49,797 bases of DNA, from NCBI GenBank assembly GCA_000353875.1, contig APKF01000177.1:1-49797 (forward strand), in the 5' to 3' direction. Each line of letters starts with the position of its first letter. The first letter of the stretch is position 1. This stretch comes from Candidatus Caldatribacterium californiense OP9-cSCG (GTDB lineage Bacteria; Atribacterota; Atribacteria; Atribacterales; Caldatribacteriaceae). The notes beneath the pieces were generated by a model that was not told where the DNA came from, did not search any database, and worked only from the letters and a program-made list of their open reading frames with translations. Both the position numbers and the translations under genes were made by a program. Below, one piece after another: positions 1-7,971 of the stretch.

Positions 1-156
1 GACTGCCCCTCCTCCCTTGCGCTGCCCTTATTGTCGCAGATAGACCTGTGACCATCAAGACCCAAAAGACAAAACTTCCCGGAAAAGAAACCCCTTGCCC
101 CGGAAACTCCCTCTGTGGTACCTTTCCTCTGGAACATAGAAAACCAGGTGATGCCT

Positions 157-942
157 ATGCTCTTTGCCGGAATAGACGTCGGGTCACAGTCCACCGCCTG
201 CGTCCTCTGGGATGGGAAAACCATCCGCGGCTTTGCAGTCCTCCCAAGTGGTGTCAATCCAGGGGAACGGGCAAGAGAAGCACTGAAACAGGCCCTCGAA
301 ACCGCAGGGTTACCGGAGAGGGACTGCTTTATCGTGGCCACAGGTTACGGTCGTTACCAGGTTGAGGGCGCGCAGCTTGTGGTGAGCGAAATCACCTGCC
401 AGGCCCGGGGAGTGGCGTACTTCTTTCCTCAAGCGAGGACGGTCATCGATATCGGAGGACAGGACAGCAAGGTCATTCGCCTCGGTGAGGGAGGACGGGT
501 GCTTGACTTCGTGATGAACGACAAATGCGCCGCCGGAACGGGACGGTTCTTAGAACTCATGGCCCAGGTGCTTGAAATCAAGCTTGAGGACTATGGCACC
601 CTCTTTGCCAGGGCCCGGGAACCCCTGACGCTTTCCCAAACCTGCGCGGTTTTCGCCGAATCAGAGCTCATCGGATACATCGCCCAGGGGAAGCGCAAGG
701 AGGACCTCGTGCGGGCCGTAGCCGCTTCGGTGGCTGAACGGGTGAAAGCTCTTGGAGAACGCTTGGGCATAGTTCCCCCCCTTGTGGTCACCGGGGGTGT
801 GGCAAAAAACCAGGCCGTTCTTAAGCTCCTCGAGGAACGCACTGGATGTGCAGTTCTTGTGCCTCCTGAACCGCTCCTTACTGCTGGCCTTGGAGCATGC
901 CTTGTGGCAGCGAAGAAGACTTCGCCAGAAACCACGGCCTGA
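157..942 (+). CDS. Acyl-CoA dehydratase activase (HgdC/BadF-type ATPase)
   Basis: ATP-dependent electron-injecting activator of a 2-hydroxyacyl-CoA dehydratase or benzoyl-CoA reductase-like enzyme; a cytoplasmic ASKHA-fold homodimer bridged by one [4Fe-4S] cluster. Visible: N-terminal phosphate loop GIDVGSQSTACVLW, second phosphate motif VIDIGGQDSKVIRL, cluster cysteines in NDKCAAGTG and TCAVFAESE, and C-terminal adenosine motif VVTGGVAKNQAV. Length about 261 residues is usual for HgdC. An ATG at 151 is nearly fused to AGGTG (146-150), so I prefer the ATG at 157, six bases after it; a longer frame from 115 is also open. The dehydratase partner should lie upstream, outside the window; bases 1-114 hold no gene I can assign. 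The exact substrate cannot be read from the activase. Confidence 0.9.
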   Translation: MLFAGIDVGSQSTACVLWDGKTIRGFAVLPSGVNPGERAREALKQALETAGLPERDCFIVATGYGRYQVEGAQLVVSEITCQARGVAYFFPQARTVIDIGGQDSKVIRLGEGGRVLDFVMNDKCAAGTGRFLELMAQVLEIKLEDYGTLFARAREPLTLSQTCAVFAESELIGYIAQGKRKEDLVRAVAASVAERVKALGERLGIVPPLVVTGGVAKNQAVLKLLEERTGCAVLVPPEPLLTAGLGACLVAAKKTSPETTA

Positions 943-953
943 TGTACCCTGCG

Positions 954-979
954 CCAAAGGGCAATCCCTGCACCTTTGG
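954..979. other. Stem-loop after the activase gene
   Basis: CCAAAGG (954-960) can pair with CCTTTGG (973-979) around a 12-base loop, 11 bases after the activase stop codon. There is no T-run, so terminator function is only a possibility. The rest of the 943-1176 gap holds the longer stem-loop listed next and no convincing gene. Confidence 0.3.
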
Positions 980-1115
980 GGAGACGAAGGAGTTCAAAAG
1001 ACCCAGCACCATTCCTCCTTGAGGGAAGAATTCGCCTTTTGTTGCTCTTGTGTCCCTCCGGGGAGTCTCAACCACCTGTGCCTGCGCTCCTTAAAAGGAA
1101 GTATACTCAGCGCAA

Positions 1116-1169
1116 ACGGTTCCCGCAATCCCCGGGACGAAACAACCGGAGCACAGGGGATGGAACCGT
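1116..1169. other. Long stem-loop between convergent genes
   Basis: ACGGTTCC (1116-1123) pairs with GGAACCGT (1162-1169), and ATCCCC (1128-1133) pairs with GGGGAT (1156-1161), giving 14 base pairs with a four-base bulge on one side and a 22-base loop. It lies between the convergent activase and DeoR genes, seven bases beyond the DeoR stop. It may serve as a bidirectional transcription stop or an mRNA 3-prime-end protector. No long T-run follows on either strand. Confidence 0.45.
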
Positions 1170-1176
1170 GATCGCT

Positions 1177-1983
1177 TCAGGAGGAACCGCAGGACCCCAC
1201 CCGGACCAGGGTTACCCGAATGCCCAGGTCCTCGAGCTTTCTCACCAGGGCGGCATCGAGATTCTCGTCGGTGAAAATCCTGTTCACCCTGGTGAGCTCG
1301 CAGATTTTGAAGAAGGCCACCTCCTGGAACTTCCGGCTCTCGGCAACGAGAATGACCTCCTGTGCCGAGGCAACCATGACCTTCTTGAGGTGGGCCTCGA
1401 GTTCAAAGACGTCGGCGAGATACCCCTCATCCACAAGGATTGCCCTGGCCCCCAGGAAGAGTTTGTCGGCGTAGTAATTCCGCACCGCATTCTCCGCCTG
1501 AGGCCCGACAAAGGAGAAGGAGAGCGGGTGAAGGGTCCCACCGGTGGCAATGATGTTGAAATTGGGCTGTCTCGCCAGGCTCACGCAGATATCGAGAGAA
1601 CTCGTGAGAATGGTCACCCGCCTGGCAGGGTCGATGTTCCGGGCAACCTGGAGGGCCGTGGTACTGGCATCGAAAATCACCGAGTCTCCGTCCTCGATGA
1701 TTTTTGCCGCCTCTCTCCCTATGGCCTCCTTCACCTCACGGTTCGTGATCTCCCGAAGCTCCACCGGAATCTCGACGTTACTCGTCTTCACCCGGGAGGC
1801 TCCCCCGTAAATCCGGCGGAGGAGTCCCTGTTTCTCGAGGACCCTCAGGTCCTGGCGAACCGTATCCTCGCTGACCCCAAACATCTCTGCAAGCTCTCTC
1901 ACCGTGAGGGTCCTGCGGACTCCCAGAGCCTCGAGGATTTTGAGCCGCCGCTCTTCAGCAATGAGCCCTGCTCTTTTCGGCAT
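1177..1983 (-). CDS. DeoR-family transcriptional repressor
   Basis: Sugar-phosphate-responsive regulator of 268 residues. The N-terminal winged helix-turn-helix is clear (RRLKILEALG, then VRELAEMFGVSEDTVRQDLR and LLRRIYGGA at about residues 12-62). The rest matches the DeoR C-terminal sensor domain, with an SVIFDASTTALQVA-like phosphate-binding stretch and the EGYLADVFELEAHLKK-like region. It is the last gene of the importer operon, starting three bases after the permease stop, so it probably controls that operon. In Rhizobium the rhamnose operon has a DeoR-type RhaR next to RhaSTPQ, a parallel layout. The inducer is not readable. A candidate operator is the inverted repeat at 6686-6701. Confidence 0.9.
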   Translation of the reverse strand: MPKRAGLIAEERRLKILEALGVRRTLTVRELAEMFGVSEDTVRQDLRVLEKQGLLRRIYGGASRVKTSNVEIPVELREITNREVKEAIGREAAKIIEDGDSVIFDASTTALQVARNIDPARRVTILTSSLDICVSLARQPNFNIIATGGTLHPLSFSFVGPQAENAVRNYYADKLFLGARAILVDEGYLADVFELEAHLKKVMVASAQEVILVAESRKFQEVAFFKICELTRVNRIFTDENLDAALVRKLEDLGIRVTLVRVGSCGSS

Positions 1984-1986
1984 AGG

Positions 1987-2976
1987 TCACGACCCCGCCG
2001 GCCGCCGCTTTCGGGCGGCAAGGAGGTTAGGGAACATCACCACACAGATGAGAACAATCCCGATGATGACCATCATGACCTGGCCCGGGACATTCCGGAG
2101 GCCCATCCCGTAGCGAAGCAACCGCATGAGAACGAGAGCAAGGCAGGCTCCTGCAATGCTCCCTTTCCCTCCCGAGGGACTTGCACCCCCAAGGACGGCA
2201 ATGGCGATGACCTCAAGCTCATACCCCGTGGCCACATTGGGCCGGGAGCTGCCGAGCTTTGAGGTGAGAAAAATGGCCGCCACCCCTGCCATGAGCCCGT
2301 TCAGCGTGAACAGGGTGTGGCGAATTCTGGCCACAGGGATTCCGGAAAAGACGGCTGCTATCCTATTGGTCCCGATGGCGAAGACCTTCCGCCCAAAGGA
2401 AGTCCGGTGGAGCACAAGACCGTACACCAGGGCACAGGCCAGAAAGGCCACAAGGATGAAGGGGATTCCGGTTCCCCCGATGTCTCCCCAGGCAAGGTAG
2501 GAGTACCAGGAGGGGAAACCACCGACGGCCCTGTCCCCGAGAAGGATATACGCAATACCCCGGTACAGGGAAAACCCGGCGAGCGTCACGATGATGGCCG
2601 AGAGGTTCGGAATCCGGGAGATGAGAAGACCATTGAGGTACCCGCATCCTGTCCCAACCCCCAGGGCCACAAGCATCGCAAGCCCCATGGGCAACCCCGC
2701 CTTATAGGACAGGGACATGAGCACGGAAGCAAGCGCCACGATGGAGGCCACGGAGACATCGATATCCCCGGCAACGAGGATAAAGACCATGGAGAGCACC
2801 ATGAACCCAGCCTCAAGGAAAACAGAGAGCGCACTCATCAGGCTGGTGTAACGGAGGAAATGCGGCGAGATGCGGCTATTTACGAAAAACGTTCCTGCGA
2901 TGAGCACAAGCAGGAGCCACTCCCAGCGAAATGCCGAAGTCCGTACTCGCTGCACCCGAACGGTCTCAAGCGCCAT
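1987..2976 (-). CDS. Sugar ABC transporter permease (second, RbsC/RhaQ-like)
   Basis: Integral inner-membrane subunit of a carbohydrate-uptake CUT2-family importer, 329 residues with 8-10 hydrophobic segments, starting after a basic N-terminus. The C-terminal part carries the family signature region ELEVIAIAVLGGASPSGGKG that contacts the ATPase. The ATG overlaps the stop of the preceding permease gene by 11 bases, so the two permeases are translationally coupled and should form a heterodimeric channel. Substrate is inferred from the binding protein (rhamnose-like or autoinducer-2-like sugar), not from this gene. Confidence 0.9.
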   Translation of the reverse strand: MALETVRVQRVRTSAFRWEWLLLVLIAGTFFVNSRISPHFLRYTSLMSALSVFLEAGFMVLSMVFILVAGDIDVSVASIVALASVLMSLSYKAGLPMGLAMLVALGVGTGCGYLNGLLISRIPNLSAIIVTLAGFSLYRGIAYILLGDRAVGGFPSWYSYLAWGDIGGTGIPFILVAFLACALVYGLVLHRTSFGRKVFAIGTNRIAAVFSGIPVARIRHTLFTLNGLMAGVAAIFLTSKLGSSRPNVATGYELEVIAIAVLGGASPSGGKGSIAGACLALVLMRLLRYGMGLRNVPGQVMMVIIGIVLICVVMFPNLLAARKRRPAGS

Positions 2977-3994
2977 AGCGCACCATCCTCAGTTCCTCAC
3001 GCTTCCTCAGCTGTGTTCGCTCGATGTTCCGGGCAACGGCAACGTTGACGAGAGCAGCCACGAGGATGATGATTCCCTGCAGGGCCATCTTCCAGAAAGG
3101 AGAAACCCGAATCATGGGGAGGGCGTTGTTGATGATGCCGATGGTGATTGACCCGAGCAGAACCCCGGGGATGGTCCCGGCCCCCCCGGAAATGCTCACC
3201 CCCCCGAGCACGCAGGCAGCGACAACCGTAAGGACGAATCCTGCCGCCGTGTCGTTCTGGGCAGAAGCATACCGGGCTACCCACATCACACCGCCAAGAC
3301 CAGAAAGCGCTCCTGAGATCATATACACAAGCCAGGTGATGAATGCGGTGTTGATGCCGATGATGCGGGCGGCTTCGAGGTTGCTCCCCACGGCGTAGAT
3401 TTCTCGCCCCGTACGGGTATGGGCGGTAAAGTAGTAGAAGACAACGTACACCACAAGGGCGATGACGATGAGGTTGGAAAACCCCAGGACCCTTCCCGTT
3501 GCCAGGGCCTTGAAGGACTCGGGCATTTCGTGCGCATCAATCCACTCACCCTTGCTGACGATAAAGGTAATCCCCCGGTAGATGTACATCATGCTCAGGG
3601 TGGCAATGATGGGCAACACTCTCCCCCGGGAAACGACAAGACCGGTAATCGACCCGAGAAGACCTCCAAAACAGAGACCGAAAACGAGCATAAGGAGAGG
3701 CGAAAGATACGGGTGGTCCTTGATGATGATTCCCGTCACCATCCCCGTCAGGGCAAGCACGGACTCTGCCGAGAGGTCAATACCCCCCGTCACGAGGACC
3801 AGCATCATCCCCACGGCCACCACGAGAAGCGCCGCAGTATCGACGAGCATGTCGTGGATGTTGCCCCAGGTGAGGAACCTGGGGTTGCGGATGCCGATGA
3901 GGACCGAGAGGACAAGGATGAAAACGATAATCCCGAACTCCCGAAGACCTCGAACTCCAGAAGCAAAGCGCAAAAACCCCCGCTTAGATTCCAT
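2966..3994 (-). CDS. Sugar ABC transporter permease (first, RhaP-like)
   Basis: CUT2-family permease of 342 residues with multiple membrane helices and the conserved FVLTVVAACVLGGVSISGG motif near the C-terminus. A longer frame reaches 4087, but those extra residues lie inside the ATPase gene and look unlike a membrane protein. The ATG at 3994 overlaps the ATPase stop codon (3984-3986) by 11 bases, so I take it as the start. Pairs with the permease immediately downstream; together with the ATPase and the binding protein it makes a complete importer. Confidence 0.9.
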   Translation of the reverse strand: MESKRGFLRFASGVRGLREFGIIVFILVLSVLIGIRNPRFLTWGNIHDMLVDTAALLVVAVGMMLVLVTGGIDLSAESVLALTGMVTGIIIKDHPYLSPLLMLVFGLCFGGLLGSITGLVVSRGRVLPIIATLSMMYIYRGITFIVSKGEWIDAHEMPESFKALATGRVLGFSNLIVIALVVYVVFYYFTAHTRTGREIYAVGSNLEAARIIGINTAFITWLVYMISGALSGLGGVMWVARYASAQNDTAAGFVLTVVAACVLGGVSISGGAGTIPGVLLGSITIGIINNALPMIRVSPFWKMALQGIIILVAALVNVAVARNIERTQLRKREELRMVRYGA

Positions 3995-5528
3995 GGCCAG
4001 CACCCACCACCTCTTGGGTTTTCCGGAACCGACCCCGATCAATGTTGACAGCCATCTCCATGAGTTTCTCCTGAGTTGCCTCCTCACGGGTGAGGATTCC
4101 GCTCACTCGCCCCTCGCACATCACGAGAATCCGGTCGCTCATCCCGAGGATTTCGGGCATCTCCGAGGAAATCATGAGAATCCCGAGCCCTTCCCTGGCG
4201 AGATCCGACATAATCTGGTGAATGGCAGCCTTTGCTCCCACATCAACCCCGTGGGTCGGCTCATCGAGAATGAGAATGCGCAACCTCGCCGCAAGGAGCT
4301 TGGCCACCACAACCTTCTGCTGGTTTCCCCCAGAAAGCGAGCTCACCGGATGGAAAACGGTGGGAGCCTTAATCTGCAAAAGCTCGAGCATCTTCGTGGC
4401 AACCTCGTATTCCCGCTCGGGGCAGAGCCAGCCATGTCTTGTGAGCTCGTCTAAAACGGCAATGGTGATGTTGTCGGTGATGCTCATGGGAAGGAAGAGC
4501 CCCTGTTGCAGACGATCCTCGGGAAGATACCCAATACCAAGAGCAATGGCATCCATGGGGCTTCTGATGGTGACTTCCTTCCCCTCCACGAAAATCTTCC
4601 CCCGGTCCGCCGGAGCAATGCCAAAAAGGGCGTGGGCGACTTCGGTCCGGCCTGAACCCACAAGCCCACTCATGCCAAGAATCTCCCCGGCATGCAGGGT
4701 GAAGGAGACGTTGGAGAAATACCCCACCCGGGAGAGCCCCTCAACCCGCAGCAACTCCTTCCCCGGGGTGACCTGGGCTTTGGGGAAAAGCTGGGTGATT
4801 TCCCGCCCCACCATAGCCCGAATGAGGTCCTGCTCGGCGATATCCCGGACCATCCAGGTGCCGACCTTTTTCCCGTCCCGGAGAACTGTTACCCGGTCGG
4901 CGACCTCATAGATGTCCTCAAAGCGGTGAGATATGAAGATGATCGATGTTCCCTGGGACTTGAGTTTCATCATGATCCGGTAGAGCTCCTCCGCCTCACG
5001 CCTGGTCAGCGCAGCCGTGGGTTCGTCCATGATGAGAATGCGGGCGTGAATGGAAAGCGCCTTGGCGATCTCCACAATCTGTTGCTGAGCGGCGCTCAAA
5101 GCCCCCACTGGGTTCAGGGGGTCGATTTCTGCACCCAGAGATTCGAGGAGCTCTTGAGCTCTCTTGTGCATTTCCCGCCAGCGAAGTCGCCTGGAGAGAG
5201 GGTGAACGAAGGGATGGCTCAGGAAAATGTTCTCCGTGATGGTCAGATGGGGAAAGGACGCCGGTTGCTGATACACCGCAGCAATCTGATAGCGGCTTGC
5301 GACAGTAGGGTTGGGAAAGGTGACTCGCTGACCCCGCCAGAAAATCTCTCCCTCATCCGGCTGGTGCACCCCGGTGATGATTTTGATCAGGGTGGACTTC
5401 CCCGCACCGTTCTCCCCTACCAGGGCATGAATCTCTCCTTCCTCAAGGTCGAAGTCCACACGCTCAAGGGCCCGGATCCCGGGGAAGAACTTGGAAATGC
5501 CGCGGAGTTCAAGGATACGTTCTCCCAA
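3984..5528 (-). CDS. Sugar ABC transporter, duplicated ATPase (RbsA/RhaT-like)
   Basis: Energizing subunit with two fused nucleotide-binding domains, 514 residues, usual for CUT2 importers. Domain 1 has Walker A GENGAGKST near residue 39, a signature LSAAQQQ and Walker B ILIMDEPTAAL. Domain 2 has a degenerate P-loop region (GLVGSGRTEVA), the signature LSGGNQQK and Walker B LILDEPTHGVD. This pattern, with one weakened P-loop, is normal for RbsA-type proteins. It follows the binding-protein gene after a 53-base gap with a strong GC hairpin, and runs directly into the first permease. Confidence 0.95.
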   Translation of the reverse strand: MGERILELRGISKFFPGIRALERVDFDLEEGEIHALVGENGAGKSTLIKIITGVHQPDEGEIFWRGQRVTFPNPTVASRYQIAAVYQQPASFPHLTITENIFLSHPFVHPLSRRLRWREMHKRAQELLESLGAEIDPLNPVGALSAAQQQIVEIAKALSIHARILIMDEPTAALTRREAEELYRIMMKLKSQGTSIIFISHRFEDIYEVADRVTVLRDGKKVGTWMVRDIAEQDLIRAMVGREITQLFPKAQVTPGKELLRVEGLSRVGYFSNVSFTLHAGEILGMSGLVGSGRTEVAHALFGIAPADRGKIFVEGKEVTIRSPMDAIALGIGYLPEDRLQQGLFLPMSITDNITIAVLDELTRHGWLCPEREYEVATKMLELLQIKAPTVFHPVSSLSGGNQQKVVVAKLLAARLRILILDEPTHGVDVGAKAAIHQIMSDLAREGLGILMISSEMPEILGMSDRILVMCEGRVSGILTREEATQEKLMEMAVNIDRGRFRKTQEVVGAGHGI

Positions 5529-5553
5529 AGCTTCTCACCCCACAAAAATGAGG

Positions 5554-5574
5554 GGGGCGGGGAATCCCCGCCCC
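5554..5574 (-). terminator. Strong GC hairpin between binding protein and ATPase genes
   Basis: A nine-base-pair G/C stem (5554-5562 with 5566-5574, loop of three) sits seven bases after the binding-protein stop. On the gene strand it is followed by CCTCATTTTTG rather than a clean T-run; the opposite strand has TTCTTTTT. It could be a leaky terminator or an RNA-stabilizing hairpin that leaves more binding-protein mRNA than membrane-component mRNA, as is common in importer operons. Confidence 0.6.
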
Positions 5575-5581
5575 TTCTTTT

Positions 5582-6598
5582 TCAGAACACGTCCTTCCAC
5601 TCGTCGATGTTGGTGGCGTCAAAGCGGAACGGAGGTCCAAGGAGCACCTCGGTGCCGCCGTCACCGGATTTGCGGATGGTGTATTCACCAAGCCGCCCTG
5701 CCTTGAAGGTCTCACCTTCCTTGCCCGTGATGGTTCCCTCGCACAGAAGCCCAGCAACGTAGGCCGCAAGGTAACCCAGGTCCACCGGGTTCCAGAGGAA
5801 GAAGGCCTCACAGGCACCGTTCTTCACCCACTCGGCCATCTCGCTCGGCAGACCAAGACCCGTGAGCTTCACCTTTCCAATGAGCCCGGCATCGGTGATG
5901 GCCTTTGCCGCCGCGCTGACCCCAACCGTGGTGGGCGAAATGATACCCTTGAGGTTAGGATAGGACTTGAAAAGCCCCATGGCCTCGTTGTAGCTTTTGT
6001 CCCGGAGGTCGTCGCCGTAGACAATAGCCGCAAGACGCATCTTGGCGTATTTCGGGTCCTTCAACTCCTCCTGCATGTACCGGATCCAGGTATTCTGGTT
6101 GGTCATGGTGGCGGCTGCAGAGAGAATGGCAATCTCTCCCTCATACCCAATCATTTCCGCAATGGCCTGAACCTGAAGCTTCCCGATCTGCTCGGCATCA
6201 GCCTGGTTGACATGGACCAGGCGACCTTCGGGGTTCACCGCAGAGTCGAAGGAGATGACCTTGATGCCGCTTGCCATGGCCTTTTTGAGGACCGGCACAA
6301 GGGCATCGAAATCGTTGGCGCTCACGCAGATGGCGTCAACTTTCTGGGCAATGAAGTTCTCGATGATTTCAATCTGTCCTTCCACCGTAGGCGTTGCAGG
6401 TCCCTGGAAGATGAAGTTGTTCCCAAGCTCTTCACAGGCCTCCTGACCACCCCGGGCACAGGCCTCGAAGAAGGGATTCCCCACGTTCTTCACCAGCATG
6501 CCGATGGTGTATCCTTTCGCCCATACTCCGGAAACAAGCGCCAGAGACACAAGCACCACAAGACAAAGCACCAGAAGCACTTTCCGCACTCTCTCCAT
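5582..6598 (-). CDS. Sugar ABC transporter substrate-binding protein (RhaS/LsrB-like)
   Basis: Exported binding protein of the importer, about 338 residues. It opens with a signal peptide (RVRKVLLVLCLVVLVSLALV, cleavage near VWA-KG) followed by a type I periplasmic-binding fold: YTIGMLVKNVGNPFF, ICVSANDFDAL, VISFDSAVN, then LTGLGLPSEMAEW and a C-terminus ending NIDEWKDVF. This resembles rhamnose (RhaS) and autoinducer-2 (LsrB) binding proteins more than ribose-binding proteins. Start: AGGAGG (6599-6604) abuts the ATG at 6598, so the GTG at 6589, nine bases away, may be the true start; a TTG at 6619 is less likely. Transcribed from the promoter at 6700-6728 as first gene of a five-gene operon. 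No sugar kinase or isomerase is nearby. Confidence 0.9.
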   Translation of the reverse strand: MERVRKVLLVLCLVVLVSLALVSGVWAKGYTIGMLVKNVGNPFFEACARGGQEACEELGNNFIFQGPATPTVEGQIEIIENFIAQKVDAICVSANDFDALVPVLKKAMASGIKVISFDSAVNPEGRLVHVNQADAEQIGKLQVQAIAEMIGYEGEIAILSAAATMTNQNTWIRYMQEELKDPKYAKMRLAAIVYGDDLRDKSYNEAMGLFKSYPNLKGIISPTTVGVSAAAKAITDAGLIGKVKLTGLGLPSEMAEWVKNGACEAFFLWNPVDLGYLAAYVAGLLCEGTITGKEGETFKAGRLGEYTIRKSGDGGTEVLLGPPFRFDATNIDEWKDVF

Positions 6599-6685
6599 CC
6601 TCCTTTCGGTTTTCTCCAAAATTCTTCAGAAAAATTTCCAGAATACACCGGTTATTTTTTCCTCTTTTGCCCTCACCTCCTCGTC

Positions 6686-6701
6686 ATTTCTCAGGAGAAA
6701 T
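6686..6701. promoter_or_regulatory. Inverted repeat, candidate operator of the importer operon
   Basis: ATTTCTC (6686-6692), two bases, GAGAAAT (6695-6701): a perfect 7-2-7 inverted repeat overlapping the -10 box and transcription start of the importer promoter. The position is ideal for repression, presumably by the DeoR protein of the same operon. That pairing is inference. Confidence 0.5.
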
Positions 6702-6728
6702 TCTAAGAGAGACCGGTAAATCTGTCAA
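6700..6728 (-). promoter_or_regulatory. Sigma-70-type promoter of the sugar importer operon
   Basis: On the minus strand a perfect TTGACA (6728-6723), exactly 17 bases, and TAGAAT (6705-6700). Transcription would start near 6693, leaving a leader of about 95 bases before the binding-protein gene. Confidence 0.75.
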
Positions 6729-6802
6729 CACTCACTATGACGGCATTTCGCCTGCTGGATGCTTCGAAAAAGGATTGGGAAACTTAGCCGGAAAAAACCA
6801 GA

Positions 6803-7381
6803 CTATGGGAGATTCAAAGGCAATTTGGGGGAAATTGGGAGGAAGTTTGCTCCAAGTTTTCTGTAGCTCCTTCGTATATCCTCGAGGACCGTCCCATCCC
6901 CTCCCAGGATGAGCCACCGGTACAGCTCAAGATGGATACGCTCGAGTTGAAAAGGCTTCCCCACAAGGAGCCTTTCAGCCTCCTCAAGGAGGGAACAGGC
7001 CTCTTCCCGGCGACCCTCAAAAACCCGTATTTCCGAAAGGGCGAGAAAGTGGTACACCATGCCCCGGGTGTCCCGGGTTTTTGTGAAGAGTTCCCAGGCC
7101 TCCTGGAGCTTTCCTTCCGCACCTTTCCAGTCCTGAAGCACCTTCAGTGCGGTCCCAAAAGACCACAGCGTCCAGGCATAGGAGACTTCGTCCCCGATAT
7201 CCCTGTAGAGCTCTTCGGCTCTCCTGAAATACTCCAGGGCGTCACCAAAGTGCTCCATCATCCGGTGGGCATTGCCAATACCGCAGAAAGAATACGCTTG
7301 CCCAAAGCGGTCCCCAATCTCCTGGAAAATGGCATTGGCAGTACCGTAGTGGACGAGGGACTCCTCGAAGTTCCCTGCCAC
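6803..7381 (-). CDS. TPR-repeat protein, 3-prime fragment (frameshifted)
   Basis: C-terminal half of a tetratricopeptide-repeat protein. It continues the repeat pattern of the fragment upstream (for example FEESLVHYGTANAIFQEIGD, then ALEYFRRAEELYRDIGD and KLQEAWELFTKTRD), followed by a non-repeat tail that ends LPLNLP. The nominal GTG start at 7381 has no ribosome site and is merely the first start codon in this frame. Adding one base to the C5 run at 7391-7395 joins it seamlessly to the 5-prime part, reading GLGGLERVAGNFEES. Function unknown; TPR proteins are usually protein-interaction scaffolds. Confidence 0.75.
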   Translation of the reverse strand: MAGNFEESLVHYGTANAIFQEIGDRFGQAYSFCGIGNAHRMMEHFGDALEYFRRAEELYRDIGDEVSYAWTLWSFGTALKVLQDWKGAEGKLQEAWELFTKTRDTRGMVYHFLALSEIRVFEGRREEACSLLEEAERLLVGKPFQLERIHLELYRWLILGGDGTVLEDIRRSYRKLGANFLPISPKLPLNLP

Positions 7382-7899
7382 CCGCTCAAGCCCCCAAGGC
7401 CACAGCGGCAGTACCCGATGCCTGAAGGGTCCTCGAGTTGCTCAAAGAGGAAGAGTGCCTCCGTGAAATGCTCCCGGGCTCGCTTTAGTTCCCCCACCGT
7501 CCTCCACAATCCCCCTAAAGCCCAGAGGGCAAAGGCCTCACCTTCGGGGTCATCGTACTCCTCGTAAATCTCCCTGGCTCTTTCGAGATTCTTTCGGGCC
7601 TCCTCAAGCTCTCCAAGACCCCGCTGGGCCAGCCCAAGACCTGCGAGGCAGTCGGCAACCTCAAGGTCGTCCTGCGCACTCTGAGCAAGATGCAGGGCCT
7701 CCGTATAGGCTCTTTTTGCCTCTTCGAAAGCCCCAACCATCCGGAGGCAATCTCCAAGGCGCTTCAGCACAAGAAGTCGAAAGGCACCGTCCCCAGAAGG
7801 AGTAACCTCAAGGGCTTTCTGAAAGGCCAGGACAGCCTCCCGGAAACAAGAAGCAGCGCGGAGCTCTTCACCCTTTTCGTACAGCTCCTCTTTCCTCAT
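7258..7899 (-). CDS. TPR-repeat protein, 5-prime fragment (frameshifted)
   Basis: N-terminal half of the same tetratricopeptide-repeat protein, starting MRKEELYEKGEELRAA. Helical 34-residue repeats are seen with motifs such as LKRLGDCLRMVGAFEEAKRAY, split here as LGDCLRMVGAFEEAK, and LAGLGLAQRGLGELEEARKN. The sense-strand frame leaves the repeat pattern after YCRCGLGG, at a G5 run (plus-strand 7391-7395), and runs out of frame to 7258. An intact protein would have about 365 residues. The ATG at 7899 lies only nine bases after a TATAAT box and has no Shine-Dalgarno sequence, so the mRNA looks leaderless. It is divergent from methylglyoxal synthase. Confidence 0.75.
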   Translation of the reverse strand: MRKEELYEKGEELRAASCFREAVLAFQKALEVTPSGDGAFRLLVLKRLGDCLRMVGAFEEAKRAYTEALHLAQSAQDDLEVADCLAGLGLAQRGLGELEEARKNLERAREIYEEYDDPEGEAFALWALGGLWRTVGELKRAREHFTEALFLFEQLEDPSGIGYCRCGLGGLSGWQGTSRSPSSTTVLPMPFSRRLGTALGKRILSAVLAMPTG

Positions 7900-7908
7900 G
7901 GTGTTCCT

Positions 7909-7917
7909 ATTATAGCA
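7909..7917 (-). promoter_or_regulatory. Extended -10 promoter of the TPR gene
   Basis: On the minus strand TGC-TATAAT (7917-7909), a consensus extended -10, with no recognizable -35. Initiation near 7902 would put the mRNA 5-prime end two or three bases before the ATG at 7899. Confidence 0.6.
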
Positions 7918-7971
7918 AAAAGCGCTCCGCTTCATGGTACAATGAGCATAGCAGCGCGGGAGGTCGAGAGC

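Noticed and set aside
48-365. Plus-strand frame of 105 residues at the window start
   Set aside because: Overlaps the activase in another frame and has no family signature or ribosome site.
878-1075. Minus-strand frame of 65 residues between activase and DeoR genes
   Set aside because: Begins in intergenic sequence and runs into the activase antisense; low-complexity composition and no ribosome site.
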